NCBI GenBank assembly: GCA_964391185.1
Contig: CAYMIX010000004.1
Coordinates: forward strand, 89,199 to 153,198
Source: JAKQEM01 sp964391185
Lineage (GTDB): Bacteria; Patescibacteriota; Gracilibacteria; Peribacterales; Peribacteraceae
Length of the DNA stretch: 64,000 nucleotides
Direction of reading: 5' to 3'
Under the pieces are notes generated by a model. That model was not told where the DNA came from. It made no database searches and was given only the letters and a program-made list of their open reading frames with translations. A program made the position numbers and the translations under genes. Positions 49,999-58,796 of the stretch are shown piece by piece; the stretch's first letter is position 1; each line of letters opens with the position of its first letter.

Positions 49999-50069
49999 CG
50001 GTGTTTTTCCTTCGTAGAGACGTGCGATTCGCACGTCTCTACGGATATATGATGAACACGCCGTCATTT
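49993..50069. repeat. nested palindrome between the phosphoesterase gene and infB
   Basis: Outer arms AAATGACGG/CCGTCATTT, inner perfect 13-bp hairpin GTAGAGACGTGCG/CGCACGTCTCTAC. The outer arm overlaps the phosphoesterase stop. No T-run, so not a standard terminator. Confidence 0.65.
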
Positions 50070-50132
50070 CCTGGTTGATTCCTGGTAGGCGTGATACCAT
50101 ACGCGCGGTTATTATCGCTTCCCTAGTTACAT

Positions 50133-52373
50133 ATGCGCCTCGTGCAGGTCGCAAAAGCATTGGGTATGACTGGACAACAACTGCGTCATGAACTGACGTC
50201 TGTTGATTTTGGTATTAAGCCAACTGATCGCGAAATTCCCGATAATTTAGCACAAGGAATCATCCGTTTCGTTGCTCGGAAGCACAATATTCCGATCGAT
50301 ATGGATGCGATCATGGGGATGTCGATGGATGATGGATCGTCAGAAGAGTCTGCGGGATCTCAGCAACAAGAAGGATCGAGTGATGCAGTGGAGACAGCTC
50401 CGGCCAAGTCGGCAGTGCCAGACACGTTGAATGTGCTTCGCAAATTAACACTCGATGATGTGCCGAAGTCCGCCGTGGCAAAGCAAGCATTGGAACTCTC
50501 CAAAGAAGAAAAAGAAGAGCGTTTGAAAGAGCAGCGCGAAGCAGAAGCAATCGCACGCAGGAAGCAGACGGGCTCGCAGCTTCAGCAGCAGATCAAGCGT
50601 AAGTCTGGACCCGTACACTTACCGTCACAGATTTCTGTGAAAGAACTCGCCGAAAAAACAGGTATTCAGGTCCCACAGGTCATTCAGGCACTTATGAAAA
50701 ATGGCGTGCTTGCAACCATCACACAGTCTATCGACTATGATACAGCTGCGATTGTTGCGGCGGAGCTTGGCGTGACAGTGGAGCGCGAACAGGAAACAGC
50801 GAAGGCAGAACATCTCTTCAGTAAAAATTTAGAAGAGATGATCAAAGATGAACCTGAAAATTTAGTTCCACGTCCACCAATCGTCGTTGTGATGGGGCAC
50901 GTTGACCATGGTAAAACATCGATCCTCGATGCGATTCGCAAGACAGATGTTGTGAGTGGAGAGTCTGGCGGTATCACTCAGCATATCGGTGCATATCAGG
51001 TGTTATACGCTGCTCCAGGGGCAGAACCTCGCCCGATTACATTCCTTGATACTCCTGGTCACCAGGCCTTTACGGCGATGCGCGCTCGCGGCGCTCAGGT
51101 GACAGATATTGTTATTTTGGTTGTATCTGCTGAGGAGGGTCCAAAGGAAACAACAATCGAAGCATTGAACCATGCGAAGGAAGCGGGTGTGCCGATTATT
51201 GTTGCACTCAACAAAATTGATCGTCCCAATGCTGACCCAGATCGCGTAAAAGGAGAGCTTGCAGCGCACGGTTTGCAGCCAGAAGAGTGGGGAGGCAATG
51301 TGCCCTTCATTGCGACGTCAGCGGTGACGAAGCAGGGGATTAATGAATTGCTCGATCACGTGCTGCTCGCAGCGGAAATGGCTGAGCTGAAAGCAAATCC
51401 AAAGCGTCCTGCCATTGGAACGATTATCGAAAGTCACTTGGACCAAGCCCTCGGTCCGTTGGCGACAATCATCGTGAACACGGGCACATTGAATCTCACC
51501 GATGCGTTTATCTGCGGAAAGACCGTTGGTAAAGCGCGCTCGATGACAGATGCGTCCGGTGCAAAACTCTTGTCCGTTCCTCCATCTGGAGCAGTCCGTG
51601 TTGCGGGTTTTGGCAGTGTTCCGCAGGTGGGAGATATTTTGCAGGTCGTGGAATCCGAACGCATTGCGCGCGATCTCCTTAAGCAGGTGATGGATCAGGA
51701 CATGACCCAGCAGAAGCGCAGCTTTAGCGATTTTGCGACGAAGCTCCACGAAGGAAAATTGCAGACGCTCAAGATTGTCCTCAAGGCTGATACACAAGGT
51801 TCACTTGAAGCGATTCAGTTGGCTCTCAGCAAACAGGGGACGGATAAAGTACAGGTGAAAGTTATTCATGGTGCGATCGGTGCTGTCTCTGAAAGTGACG
51901 TGATGATGGCTTCTGCCAGCGAAGCGCTCGTGCTCGCATTCCGTTGCTTGGTGCCACCAGCAGTCATGCGCACAGCAGACCGTGAAGGTGTGCAAATCCG
52001 CCAATACGAAGTGATTTATACACTCTTGGATGAAGTGCAAGGATTGCTCGAAGGATTGCTCGTCCCAGAAGAACAGGAGAAGATCATGGGTCACGTGGAA
52101 GTAAAGGGTGTGTTCCTCACCAAGAAGAGCGAACAGATTATCGGTGGTCGTGTGACAGATGGTATCGTCAAACGCTTGCCATACCGTTTGCAACGCAATG
52201 GCGAGGTTGTCGGCCAGGGTCGCATCGTATCGCTCAAGAAGGTCGACCAGGACATCAAGGAAGCCAAGGCAGACACAGAGTGTGGTATGCGCGTCGAAAC
52301 GTCGATTCCTATCGAAATGGGCGACATCCTCGAGGTATATCACCGTGAATTTAAGAAGAAAGACGAAGCGTAA
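50133..52373 (+). CDS. infB: translation initiation factor IF-2
   Basis: 746 residues. GTPase that brings fMet-tRNA to the 30S subunit. IF2_N-like helical region at the N-terminus and again at about 165-215 (SVKELAEKTGIQVPQVIQAL), G1 VVMGHVDHGKTSILDAI near 252-268, G3 FLDTPGHQAF, G4 ALNKIDRPNA, then domains II-IV to the C-terminal YRLQRNGEVVGQGRIVSLK. A Ser/Gln/Ala-rich linker lies at about 65-100. ATG 50133. Confidence 0.96.
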   Translation: MRLVQVAKALGMTGQQLRHELTSVDFGIKPTDREIPDNLAQGIIRFVARKHNIPIDMDAIMGMSMDDGSSEESAGSQQQEGSSDAVETAPAKSAVPDTLNVLRKLTLDDVPKSAVAKQALELSKEEKEERLKEQREAEAIARRKQTGSQLQQQIKRKSGPVHLPSQISVKELAEKTGIQVPQVIQALMKNGVLATITQSIDYDTAAIVAAELGVTVEREQETAKAEHLFSKNLEEMIKDEPENLVPRPPIVVVMGHVDHGKTSILDAIRKTDVVSGESGGITQHIGAYQVLYAAPGAEPRPITFLDTPGHQAFTAMRARGAQVTDIVILVVSAEEGPKETTIEALNHAKEAGVPIIVALNKIDRPNADPDRVKGELAAHGLQPEEWGGNVPFIATSAVTKQGINELLDHVLLAAEMAELKANPKRPAIGTIIESHLDQALGPLATIIVNTGTLNLTDAFICGKTVGKARSMTDASGAKLLSVPPSGAVRVAGFGSVPQVGDILQVVESERIARDLLKQVMDQDMTQQKRSFSDFATKLHEGKLQTLKIVLKADTQGSLEAIQLALSKQGTDKVQVKVIHGAIGAVSESDVMMASASEALVLAFRCLVPPAVMRTADREGVQIRQYEVIYTLLDEVQGLLEGLLVPEEQEKIMGHVEVKGVFLTKKSEQIIGGRVTDGIVKRLPYRLQRNGEVVGQGRIVSLKKVDQDIKEAKADTECGMRVETSIPIEMGDILEVYHREFKKKDEA

Positions 52374-52378
52374 GTCGG

Positions 52379-53521
52379 TTACATTCTTCCGTTTTCTACC
52401 GTGCGCGCTACATTCTTTGCAGCAGTGTTATAGCGAGCAGCACCTTGGTTGATGTAACCGATCGCAACGTCGCGTGCATCGGATGATTTGATTGTCTTCA
52501 ATGTGTTCACAAAGGTAGGGAAATCACCCTTGAAAATCATCGATGTGAGTGATGTTTGTGCGTGTTCATTGCCACCGACTACGCTCGTTACAAAGTCTTC
52601 TACCTCATCAGCAGGGATGGTTGATGCCTTGTTTCCGTGTTGCTTGAGCGTGTGTAGAAAGGTCGTTGTTTCGGTACTTGTACCATCCATAATAGATTCT
52701 GCGTAATCACTCCATGTTTGTCCTTGCACGTTATAGCGTTTTAAGATCGTCACGAGTGGTGTGTTATTGAAAGCGCCGTCTACCTCGGCCATGGCGAGCT
52801 GGTTGCCGCTGCGGAAAATCATGTCACGGACAGATGGTACGCAGAGTGCGGCAATACCTGCATACAACAGAAACGCGTTGTGCGATTTTTTACCCTTAAA
52901 TGCCATGAGGCCGGCAATAACAGCTGCTGCACTTGCAACAACGAGCAGCGTCATGCTCCCCGCAAGTTTTATCGTTTTATCGGTATAGCCATTATTGTGA
53001 CGCACTTGCCAGTCAGCGACGAGATGTGCGGGGTCCTGCCGATACAAATCAGTAAGCGCCTCGCGTGCCATTCGAAACGCGGAAGCATGCTGAGGCACCG
53101 TGCGCTCTAGCTGGCTTAAAAACTTCTGATCGTCCTGAATTTGCTGAAACTTCACTCCAAAGAGTGCACCAGCTGTGCTGTCTTTGGACATCACATAGCG
53201 GTGTGTGAGCGCAGCATCGTCACTGTCGACGGTATCGTTGAGCCCTTCGACAATCTCATCCCATTGGCTTTGAAAGCCTGGTGGAAGGGTGATACGTGCA
53301 GAAGCTTCTCGCAGACGTGGGCCATAGTAGTCGAACACCTTGTTCGCGCGCTGGGGAATATCTTTTTTGAATACGTGTTGCGTATGGGCAATAAGTTCGG
53401 GGCGTTTTAAGCGTCTCATTTGGTCTACACGTTCATCTTGAATCCGATCGCCCAAAGCGGAGCGCTGTCCAGGGAAGGACGGTAGCCGGGGTCCCGCTGA
53501 TGGATGGTTTGCGAAACTCAT
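52379..53521 (-). CDS. membrane-associated protein of unknown function
   Basis: 380 residues. Helical N-terminal domain (1-195), two helices at about 193-213 (MTLLLVVASAAAVIAGLMA near residue 195) and 222-240 (AFLLYAGIAALCVPSV), then a helical C-terminal domain. No family recognised. It lies 21 bp downstream of the VirB6-like gene on the same strand and is probably its operon partner. Convergent with infB, only 5 bp apart. Confidence 0.65.
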   Translation of the reverse strand: MSFANHPSAGPRLPSFPGQRSALGDRIQDERVDQMRRLKRPELIAHTQHVFKKDIPQRANKVFDYYGPRLREASARITLPPGFQSQWDEIVEGLNDTVDSDDAALTHRYVMSKDSTAGALFGVKFQQIQDDQKFLSQLERTVPQHASAFRMAREALTDLYRQDPAHLVADWQVRHNNGYTDKTIKLAGSMTLLVVASAAAVIAGLMAFKGKKSHNAFLLYAGIAALCVPSVRDMIFRSGNQLAMAEVDGAFNNTPLVTILKRYNVQGQTWSDYAESIMDGTSTETTTFLHTLKQHGNKASTIPADEVEDFVTSVVGGNEHAQTSLTSMIFKGDFPTFVNTLKTIKSSDARDVAIGYINQGAARYNTAAKNVARTVENGRM

Positions 53522-53542
53522 GTATGGTCCAGTGGCTTATGC

Positions 53543-55333
53543 TTAAGGAGTTGGCGGATGTGCTGCAAAGGCTGCATCAAGTCGTGCGAGTTGTGCTTTG
53601 AGTGCTTGCACCTCTGCTGTGTTACCGTCTTTCTCTTCGATCTTCTTAATCAATTCCTTGAGGGTTGCTTGTGAATTAGCTGCCGTAATGCCACTAACAC
53701 CCGATGTCGTGCCCACGGCAGTGAATTCTGCTCTACCATCTTTACCCGCTGCTATTTCATCGGCTAATTTTTCAATGCTCTTTGCGAGTTTTTTCTGATC
53801 GTCTGTTTTTCCTTTGAGTTTCTTGGACGCATCGTCAATTTCAAGCCCACGAGCTCCACCACCAGCACCTCCACCAAGTGATGCCAAGCCACGTGGGTCG
53901 TTGCTGATCTGATAATCGATCGCGCGTGGGTTGAACTTCTTCATTGCACTCAAGAGTGTTGTTTTGTCCTGTCCAGCTGGACCAGGAAGTATGGGTGCCG
54001 CAAGTGGCGCTTTGAGTGCGAGCTTGCCAAGGCTTTCGCCGAAGCCTTTGACACCATTGACAGCGCCCTTGGCGAAGTCTGGGGTCATCTTTTCCAGCAT
54101 CGAGAAGACTCCTACCCAAATTACACCGAGCGACATCATCAACCAGAGTAATTCCCAGAAGTCGCTGATGTCATCCGTAATCTTTATCTGCAAACCACTC
54201 ACACGGTTAGCAAGTTCCGAGGAAACTGTGAGGTTGGCGCCTGCATTAATCATAATAAATCCTATGGTCAGTGGGATACCCACGACAGCAGGGAGGAACG
54301 CAGCCTTCAGGAAGTAATCCATCAACCGCTGTGGATAGTCTCCAACATATTGTGAGAACATGTCCGGCACCGCGTACTTGAGCACTGCAAATGGCATGAA
54401 TGCGATCGTAAGCCAGAGAACTGGTATGCGAGCCGCGAAGGCGATCAACATTCCCGCAAGGGGGAAGAAGAGTGCAATGTGAATAACGAGCACGACGAGC
54501 TCTCGCATAAGGAACAAGAGCAGCGCATTAACTTGTGGACCATTGGCAGCTGGCGGTATGGTCGCCAATCCCTGTAAACGTGCGTGGTTCACAATCAAGC
54601 CATTGAGAACGGCTGAGTGGCCCGCAACGCTATTCACATCGAGTGGCTGCATTTTTACATACATAATGTCGCCCAATATTGGTGTCCAACCATTTCCTTG
54701 GAACTGGGCACGCTGGTTTTGTGTAAGGAAGAATTTAACATTTGTGACCATTGCACATTCACATACGTAGCGATCAGGTTCCGGATTATCACACTGCAAG
54801 CCGCTAATCGGGTGTGAAGAGGGGAAGTTACATGCGCGTGAACTATCTTCAGAGAGGATAAGCGAAGGGATACTGTAGACTGTTGCTGCAGCAATGCTGC
54901 CAACGTCGATAATCAGACGTGGGACGAACCAAGAAAAGTTCACGAGTACCACCGAGAGAACAAACTTCGACATATTACTTGTGACGAAGTCCTTTTTAGC
55001 AGTAATAACGGTATACACCGCTGCAAATATCAAAATGACGGCAAAGAGAACATTCATGAGGTCTCTCGACAGAATCCAAATGCTGTTGAGCATGGTGTCG
55101 AATGAACTTCCGGTATCGAAGATGAAATTCGGATCAAGGAGAATCGTCAAAAAGAAAAATGCAATCCATGTCAGCAAGTTCAGTCCGGCGATAATGTTAC
55201 TCAGCAGACTCGCCACATTTTGCTGCACTGACATTGGCAAACCTTGTGCCAACACTATTACTGGTTCGCACAAGAGTGCCAAACCAAACATTATTCGCAG
55301 CCCTTGCTTCCGTATGAATTGGTGTTTGTGCAT
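53543..55333 (-). CDS. VirB6/TrbL-like polytopic membrane protein
   Basis: 596 residues from ATG 55333, 8 bases after TACAAT; longer in-frame versions to 55369 would include the promoter. A signal-like N-terminus (GLALLCEPVIVLAQG) is followed by seven to eight helices up to about residue 430, a large loop with cysteines (CDNPEPDRYVCECAMV) and a long charged, Gly/Ala-rich cytoplasmic tail. The layout matches VirB6/TrbL-type channel proteins of type IV secretion-like machines frequent in Patescibacteria. No ATPase gene is nearby. Confidence 0.65.
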   Translation of the reverse strand: MHKHQFIRKQGLRIMFGLALLCEPVIVLAQGLPMSVQQNVASLLSNIIAGLNLLTWIAFFFLTILLDPNFIFDTGSSFDTMLNSIWILSRDLMNVLFAVILIFAAVYTVITAKKDFVTSNMSKFVLSVVLVNFSWFVPRLIIDVGSIAAATVYSIPSLILSEDSSRACNFPSSHPISGLQCDNPEPDRYVCECAMVTNVKFFLTQNQRAQFQGNGWTPILGDIMYVKMQPLDVNSVAGHSAVLNGLIVNHARLQGLATIPPAANGPQVNALLLFLMRELVVLVIHIALFFPLAGMLIAFAARIPVLWLTIAFMPFAVLKYAVPDMFSQYVGDYPQRLMDYFLKAAFLPAVVGIPLTIGFIMINAGANLTVSSELANRVSGLQIKITDDISDFWELLWLMMSLGVIWVGVFSMLEKMTPDFAKGAVNGVKGFGESLGKLALKAPLAAPILPGPAGQDKTTLLSAMKKFNPRAIDYQISNDPRGLASLGGGAGGGARGLEIDDASKKLKGKTDDQKKLAKSIEKLADEIAAGKDGRAEFTAVGTTSGVSGITAANSQATLKELIKKIEEKDGNTAEVQALKAQLARLDAAFAAHPPTP

Positions 55334-55586
55334 TCCCTTTATTGTAGCATAAATTGCATTTCTCTTCAATTAATGAACCACAGATATTGCATGGTTGTCG
55401 AAATAGGTTTAGAACATGAAAGCGGTTCCTATGCGAGTATAAATTGTGTTCAATGATTTCCAAAAATTTCTGCTTCAAACCAAGTTTTTGGCTTATTTAA
55501 AACACAATTAGTGATCATATAAATTATACAATAGCTTGATCACTTTTCTTGCACTATGTCACCGTTTATGAATACTGTTTGTGAAC

Positions 55587-56177
55587 ATGTCCTCCGCTTC
55601 TGTGCTTAAGGCTCTCTTTAGTTCCCAGACACGCGTAAAGCTGCTGTCGACGTTCTTGCTGCACCCGGAAGAAGAGTACTTTATTCGCGAGTTAACCCGG
55701 TTGCTGAATGAGCAAATCAACTCCATTCGTCGAGAACTTGAAAACCTGCGTCGTGTGGGGATTGTGAAGGCGCGTCATAAAAACCGGAAAAAGTATTACC
55801 GCATCGATGCTGAGTTCGCCCTCTATTCCGACTTACGTAATCTCTTTAGCAAGGCAGTCCAGGGCGAAAGCCCATTTGTTTCCAGTCTTCGTAATATTCC
55901 AGGCGTGAAACTGATTCTCTTGGCCGGAAACCTTTGCGGAACCGAGAGTAAAGTAGATCTTCTCCTCGTGGGAGATGTGCGGAAAGAGGTGCTCGAAGCA
56001 CTTCTCGCTCAAGATCAGCAGTTTAAGTACGTGAAGTATTCCATCTTCTCGGAAGCGGATTTCCTCTACCGTCTAAGCCTGAAAGATCGGTTTGTTCTCG
56101 AAATTCTGAACGATCCGCGCCACTTGATCGTGTTGAATACGATGCAGAAGCAGATCGACGAGGCGCAGATGAAATAA
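55587..56177 (+). CDS. winged-helix regulator with nucleotidyltransferase-like domain
   Basis: 196 residues. ArsR-like winged helix in residues about 5-80 (LKALFSSQTRVKLLSTFLL, EYFIRELTRLLNEQINSIRR, KYYRIDAEF). The second half VKLILLAGNLCGTESKVDLLLVGDV follows the MNT-type nucleotidyltransferase fold, with G and the D-x-L strand but not a clear GSxxxG. Such fused regulators are common in Patescibacteria. Start ATG 55587, 10 bases after AATACT (GTG at 55581 possible). Target unknown. Confidence 0.75.
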   Translation: MSSASVLKALFSSQTRVKLLSTFLLHPEEEYFIRELTRLLNEQINSIRRELENLRRVGIVKARHKNRKKYYRIDAEFALYSDLRNLFSKAVQGESPFVSSLRNIPGVKLILLAGNLCGTESKVDLLLVGDVRKEVLEALLAQDQQFKYVKYSIFSEADFLYRLSLKDRFVLEILNDPRHLIVLNTMQKQIDEAQMK

Positions 56178-56241
56178 CTTTCTAGCTTTTAGGTTGTAGG
56201 TTTTGGCTTTTAGCCTATCTAAAAGAGTCTAATAAGCCCTT

Positions 56242-56264
56242 TACAGATGCTTTCTTGATCTGTA
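56242..56264 (+). promoter_or_regulatory. hairpin in the rplS leader
   Basis: TACAGAT (56242-56248) and ATCTGTA (56258-56264) form a perfect hairpin ending 17 bases before rplS. Leaders of L19 genes carry regulatory RNA in some bacteria; no match to a known class is claimed. Confidence 0.35.
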
Positions 56265-56281
56265 GGCTGGCCCCACTTTCT

Positions 56282-56758
56282 ATGTCAAAGAGCGTTTTGC
56301 ATGCACAGGCCGATACATTCGTTCGCAATGTTCCGGAGATCAAACCGGGCTATACCGTCCGCGTACACGAGCGTATTCAGGAATCTGGCAAGGAACGCGT
56401 ACAGGTGTTCGAAGGATTGGTTATCTCCGTACATAATGGCCATGTCCCGACAGATGCTTCCTTTACTGTCCGTAAAGTTGTTTCGAGCATTGGCGTGGAG
56501 CGTGTATTTCCATTGCACTCCACCGTTATTGAGAAAATCGAAGTGAAGAAAGTTGCGAAGACACGCCGCGCGAAGTTGTTCTTCATCCGCGGACGTTCAG
56601 GTAAGTCTGCTCGTATGATCGAGCGCTTCACAACAGAAGGCGAATTTAAGTCCGAAGGTGGCTACGAGCCTGATGTTGCAGCAGAAGAGCGAGCAGCAGC
56701 TCCAGAGGTAGTTGTAGAGGCTCCAGCAGCTACTACAGAAGAGAAGCCAGCAGCCTAA
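56282..56758 (+). CDS. rplS: 50S ribosomal protein L19
   Basis: 158 residues from ATG 56282; codons upstream to 56255 are rejected because they lengthen the family N-terminus. PEIKPGYTVRVHERIQESGKE, VQVFEGLVISVHNG, FTVRKVVSSIGVERVFPLHS and VKKVAKTRRAKLFFIRGRSG cover the L19 core at the 30S-50S interface. A 45-residue acidic, Ala/Glu/Pro-rich tail follows that is absent from typical L19 (about 115 residues). Confidence 0.95.
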   Translation: MSKSVLHAQADTFVRNVPEIKPGYTVRVHERIQESGKERVQVFEGLVISVHNGHVPTDASFTVRKVVSSIGVERVFPLHSTVIEKIEVKKVAKTRRAKLFFIRGRSGKSARMIERFTTEGEFKSEGGYEPDVAAEERAAAPEVVVEAPAATTEEKPAA

Positions 56759-56778
56759 TACATCTGTATACTTCATGC

Positions 56779-57762
56779 ATGCGATGTGTATTGGTTGGTA
56801 ATTATGGCGTGGGGAACGTAGGGGATGAAGCCTTACGAGAGTATTTCTTGTACACCTTTCCGGAGATTGAATGGATCGTTCTATCGGCGCATCCACATAA
56901 GCCAAATGAATATCCTCGTTTGCCAGGTGGTATTCGGTCCTTTTTTGGCTTTAAATGGCTAAAAACTATTAGCCAGATGCGCGATGCAGATGCAGTTGTT
57001 TTCGGTGGAGGGTCACTTTTTACCGATGTTGAGTCTGTCTACGCATGCATTTTGTGGTGGGTACACGCGTTTGTCGCTCGCATATGCGGTAAACCTATTA
57101 TTCTCGCTTCCCAGGGTATGGGGCCGTATCAGACAGCCTTAGGAAGGGGATTGGCACGCTGGGTTGCCCGAAGATCTGCCTATATTTCGGTGCGAGACGA
57201 GGCATCGATGAAACGAGCTCAAGAATGGGATTTGAATACAAAAATTGTTCAAACTTTCGACCCTGTCTTTGCTTTTATGAAAGGCAAGAAATTAATGAGA
57301 AATACTAAAAATGTGTTCACAATTATTCCACGTCACAACTCCGGTGAAATTCTTATTCAGGAAGCAGTTGAATTACTTAAAAAAACATCAGATATTCAAA
57401 GTGTCCATATTCTGTTGATGCAGCCAAATGATGTTCAGGAACGTGCAGTCGCTCGACGAATACATGAATCATTGTCTGTTACGTCAGAAATTGTGTCTGC
57501 TTTGTCGGTCAATGATCTGTTATCTGAAATGTCACAATCTTCTATCGTTGTCACGCAGCGCTTCCACGGAGCACTTGCTGCGTTGGCCACTGATGTTCCG
57601 GTAACAATTATTGCCCAAGGCGTAGGTGATAAGCTTTCAACTCTTATTCCATATGCAAGCGGCAGCAAGTCAACTGATGGAATGCTGCACGCTATTAAGG
57701 ATGGAGAAGAAAGTTTGCGAAATTGCTTGCTTGCTTTGCGTTCAGAAAAACCAGCGGTATAG
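56779..57762 (+). CDS. csaB: polysaccharide pyruvyltransferase (CsaB-like)
   Basis: 327 residues. Adds ketal pyruvate from PEP to cell-wall polysaccharide, in other bacteria the anchor for S-layer SLH proteins. GNYGVGNVGDEALREYF at the N-terminus, AVVFGGGSLFTDVES near 76, ASQGMGPYQT near 112, VTQRFHGALAALATDVPV near 255-272. ATG 56779, 6 bases after TATACT, so leaderless. First gene of a run of four with short gaps (9, 3 and 5 bp), ending in the 964-residue protein. Confidence 0.88.
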   Translation: MRCVLVGNYGVGNVGDEALREYFLYTFPEIEWIVLSAHPHKPNEYPRLPGGIRSFFGFKWLKTISQMRDADAVVFGGGSLFTDVESVYACILWWVHAFVARICGKPIILASQGMGPYQTALGRGLARWVARRSAYISVRDEASMKRAQEWDLNTKIVQTFDPVFAFMKGKKLMRNTKNVFTIIPRHNSGEILIQEAVELLKKTSDIQSVHILLMQPNDVQERAVARRIHESLSVTSEIVSALSVNDLLSEMSQSSIVVTQRFHGALAALATDVPVTIIAQGVGDKLSTLIPYASGSKSTDGMLHAIKDGEESLRNCLLALRSEKPAV

Positions 57763-57771
57763 TATTTATCG

Positions 57772-58194
57772 ATGAACACTTTGTATCTTACCTGGCCGGA
57801 ACAGATTCTCTTCCAAGAACTTCCGTCTGGTTTAACCGAAGGTTGGAAGATAGATACGGAACATTTGGGGTTTGTTGATACGCCAGAACGACGTGAGCTA
57901 CGTCTCTCACTTGTGCGTATACATGACCGACGATTATTAGATCTTCGCGAGAAAGTTCAAAAAGCTCAGACAATTGAGGAAGTTGCATCGTATATTCAAG
58001 ATATGGATCTGAAAGGTATTGATGATGACGATATTGCGAGTTTGTTCTTTGGATTGGGTCCGACATACATTTCGTCGCTTATCCAGCATATGTTGCGAAC
58101 AGTGACGACGGATCGGGAGCTGGAAGGTATCACTGCACTCACAGTTATTCGTCATTCGATGCTGAATGCATTCTTAGCAGCTTCAAAAAAGTAA
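57772..58194 (+). CDS. hypothetical protein, 140 residues
   Basis: No family recognised. Soluble, helical, acidic; LYLTWPEQILFQELPSGL at the start and LFFGLGPTYISSLIQHML in the C-terminal half. No signal or membrane segment. TATAGT ends 8 bases before ATG although the gene is only 9 bp after csaB, so it may have its own promoter as well as read-through. Followed after 3 bp by the next gene. Confidence 0.6.
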   Translation: MNTLYLTWPEQILFQELPSGLTEGWKIDTEHLGFVDTPERRELRLSLVRIHDRRLLDLREKVQKAQTIEEVASYIQDMDLKGIDDDDIASLFFGLGPTYISSLIQHMLRTVTTDRELEGITALTVIRHSMLNAFLAASKK

Positions 58195-58197
58195 TCT

Positions 58198-58791
58198 ATG
58201 GCAACACTTATAGTCGAACAGCCAGGGCTTCAGGGTGGACCAGATCGTCCAAAATTTGTCGCGACTCCAGAGCGGGTTTCGCAGTATTTGGAGCTTAAAA
58301 CAGAAGAAGTCGCAGCGCAGATGCAGAGTGTAGAAGGTCGTCAGAAGTTATTTGATGAGCTCATGAAGCATCAGACAGATATAGAAGAAGACCATGCAGA
58401 CTTTCACCCAGAGATGCTTCGCACACAGCTTGATGCTGCTGGAGAAACTATTGGCGCGTACGATCGTTACTTGAAAGAAGTACAGTCACCAGAAAAGAAA
58501 GGAATTTTTAGTCGGGCCTGGGAATATGTCAAAGGTTTTCCTAAAAAACATCCGATTGTTACAGCATTGCTTGCAGCTGCTGCAGTTGCAGGAAGTATTG
58601 CTGCAGGATTCTACTTCACTGGAAACTGGGAAATGCTGATGACATCAACGGGATTGGGTAAAATAATGAGTGGAGCAGAAGCAGCTACAGAATTGATTCC
58701 TCCGACACCAGCTACACCAGCTTTGCCAGGAGGTGGTGTATTTGAAATTCCGCCACCTATCTCTCCGCCTGACATTGGCGGCCCAATCTAA
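58198..58791 (+). CDS. single-pass membrane protein with Pro-rich tail
   Basis: 197 residues. Helical N-terminal 110 residues, one membrane helix at about 122-143 (VTALLAAAAVAGSIAAGFYF), then an external Pro/Gly-rich tail (PPTPATPALPGGGVFEIPPP). No family recognised. Close spacing to both neighbours suggests a complex with the 964-residue protein. Confidence 0.65.
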   Translation: MATLIVEQPGLQGGPDRPKFVATPERVSQYLELKTEEVAAQMQSVEGRQKLFDELMKHQTDIEEDHADFHPEMLRTQLDAAGETIGAYDRYLKEVQSPEKKGIFSRAWEYVKGFPKKHPIVTALLAAAAVAGSIAAGFYFTGNWEMLMTSTGLGKIMSGAEAATELIPPTPATPALPGGGVFEIPPPISPPDIGGPI

Positions 58792-58796
58792 ACACT

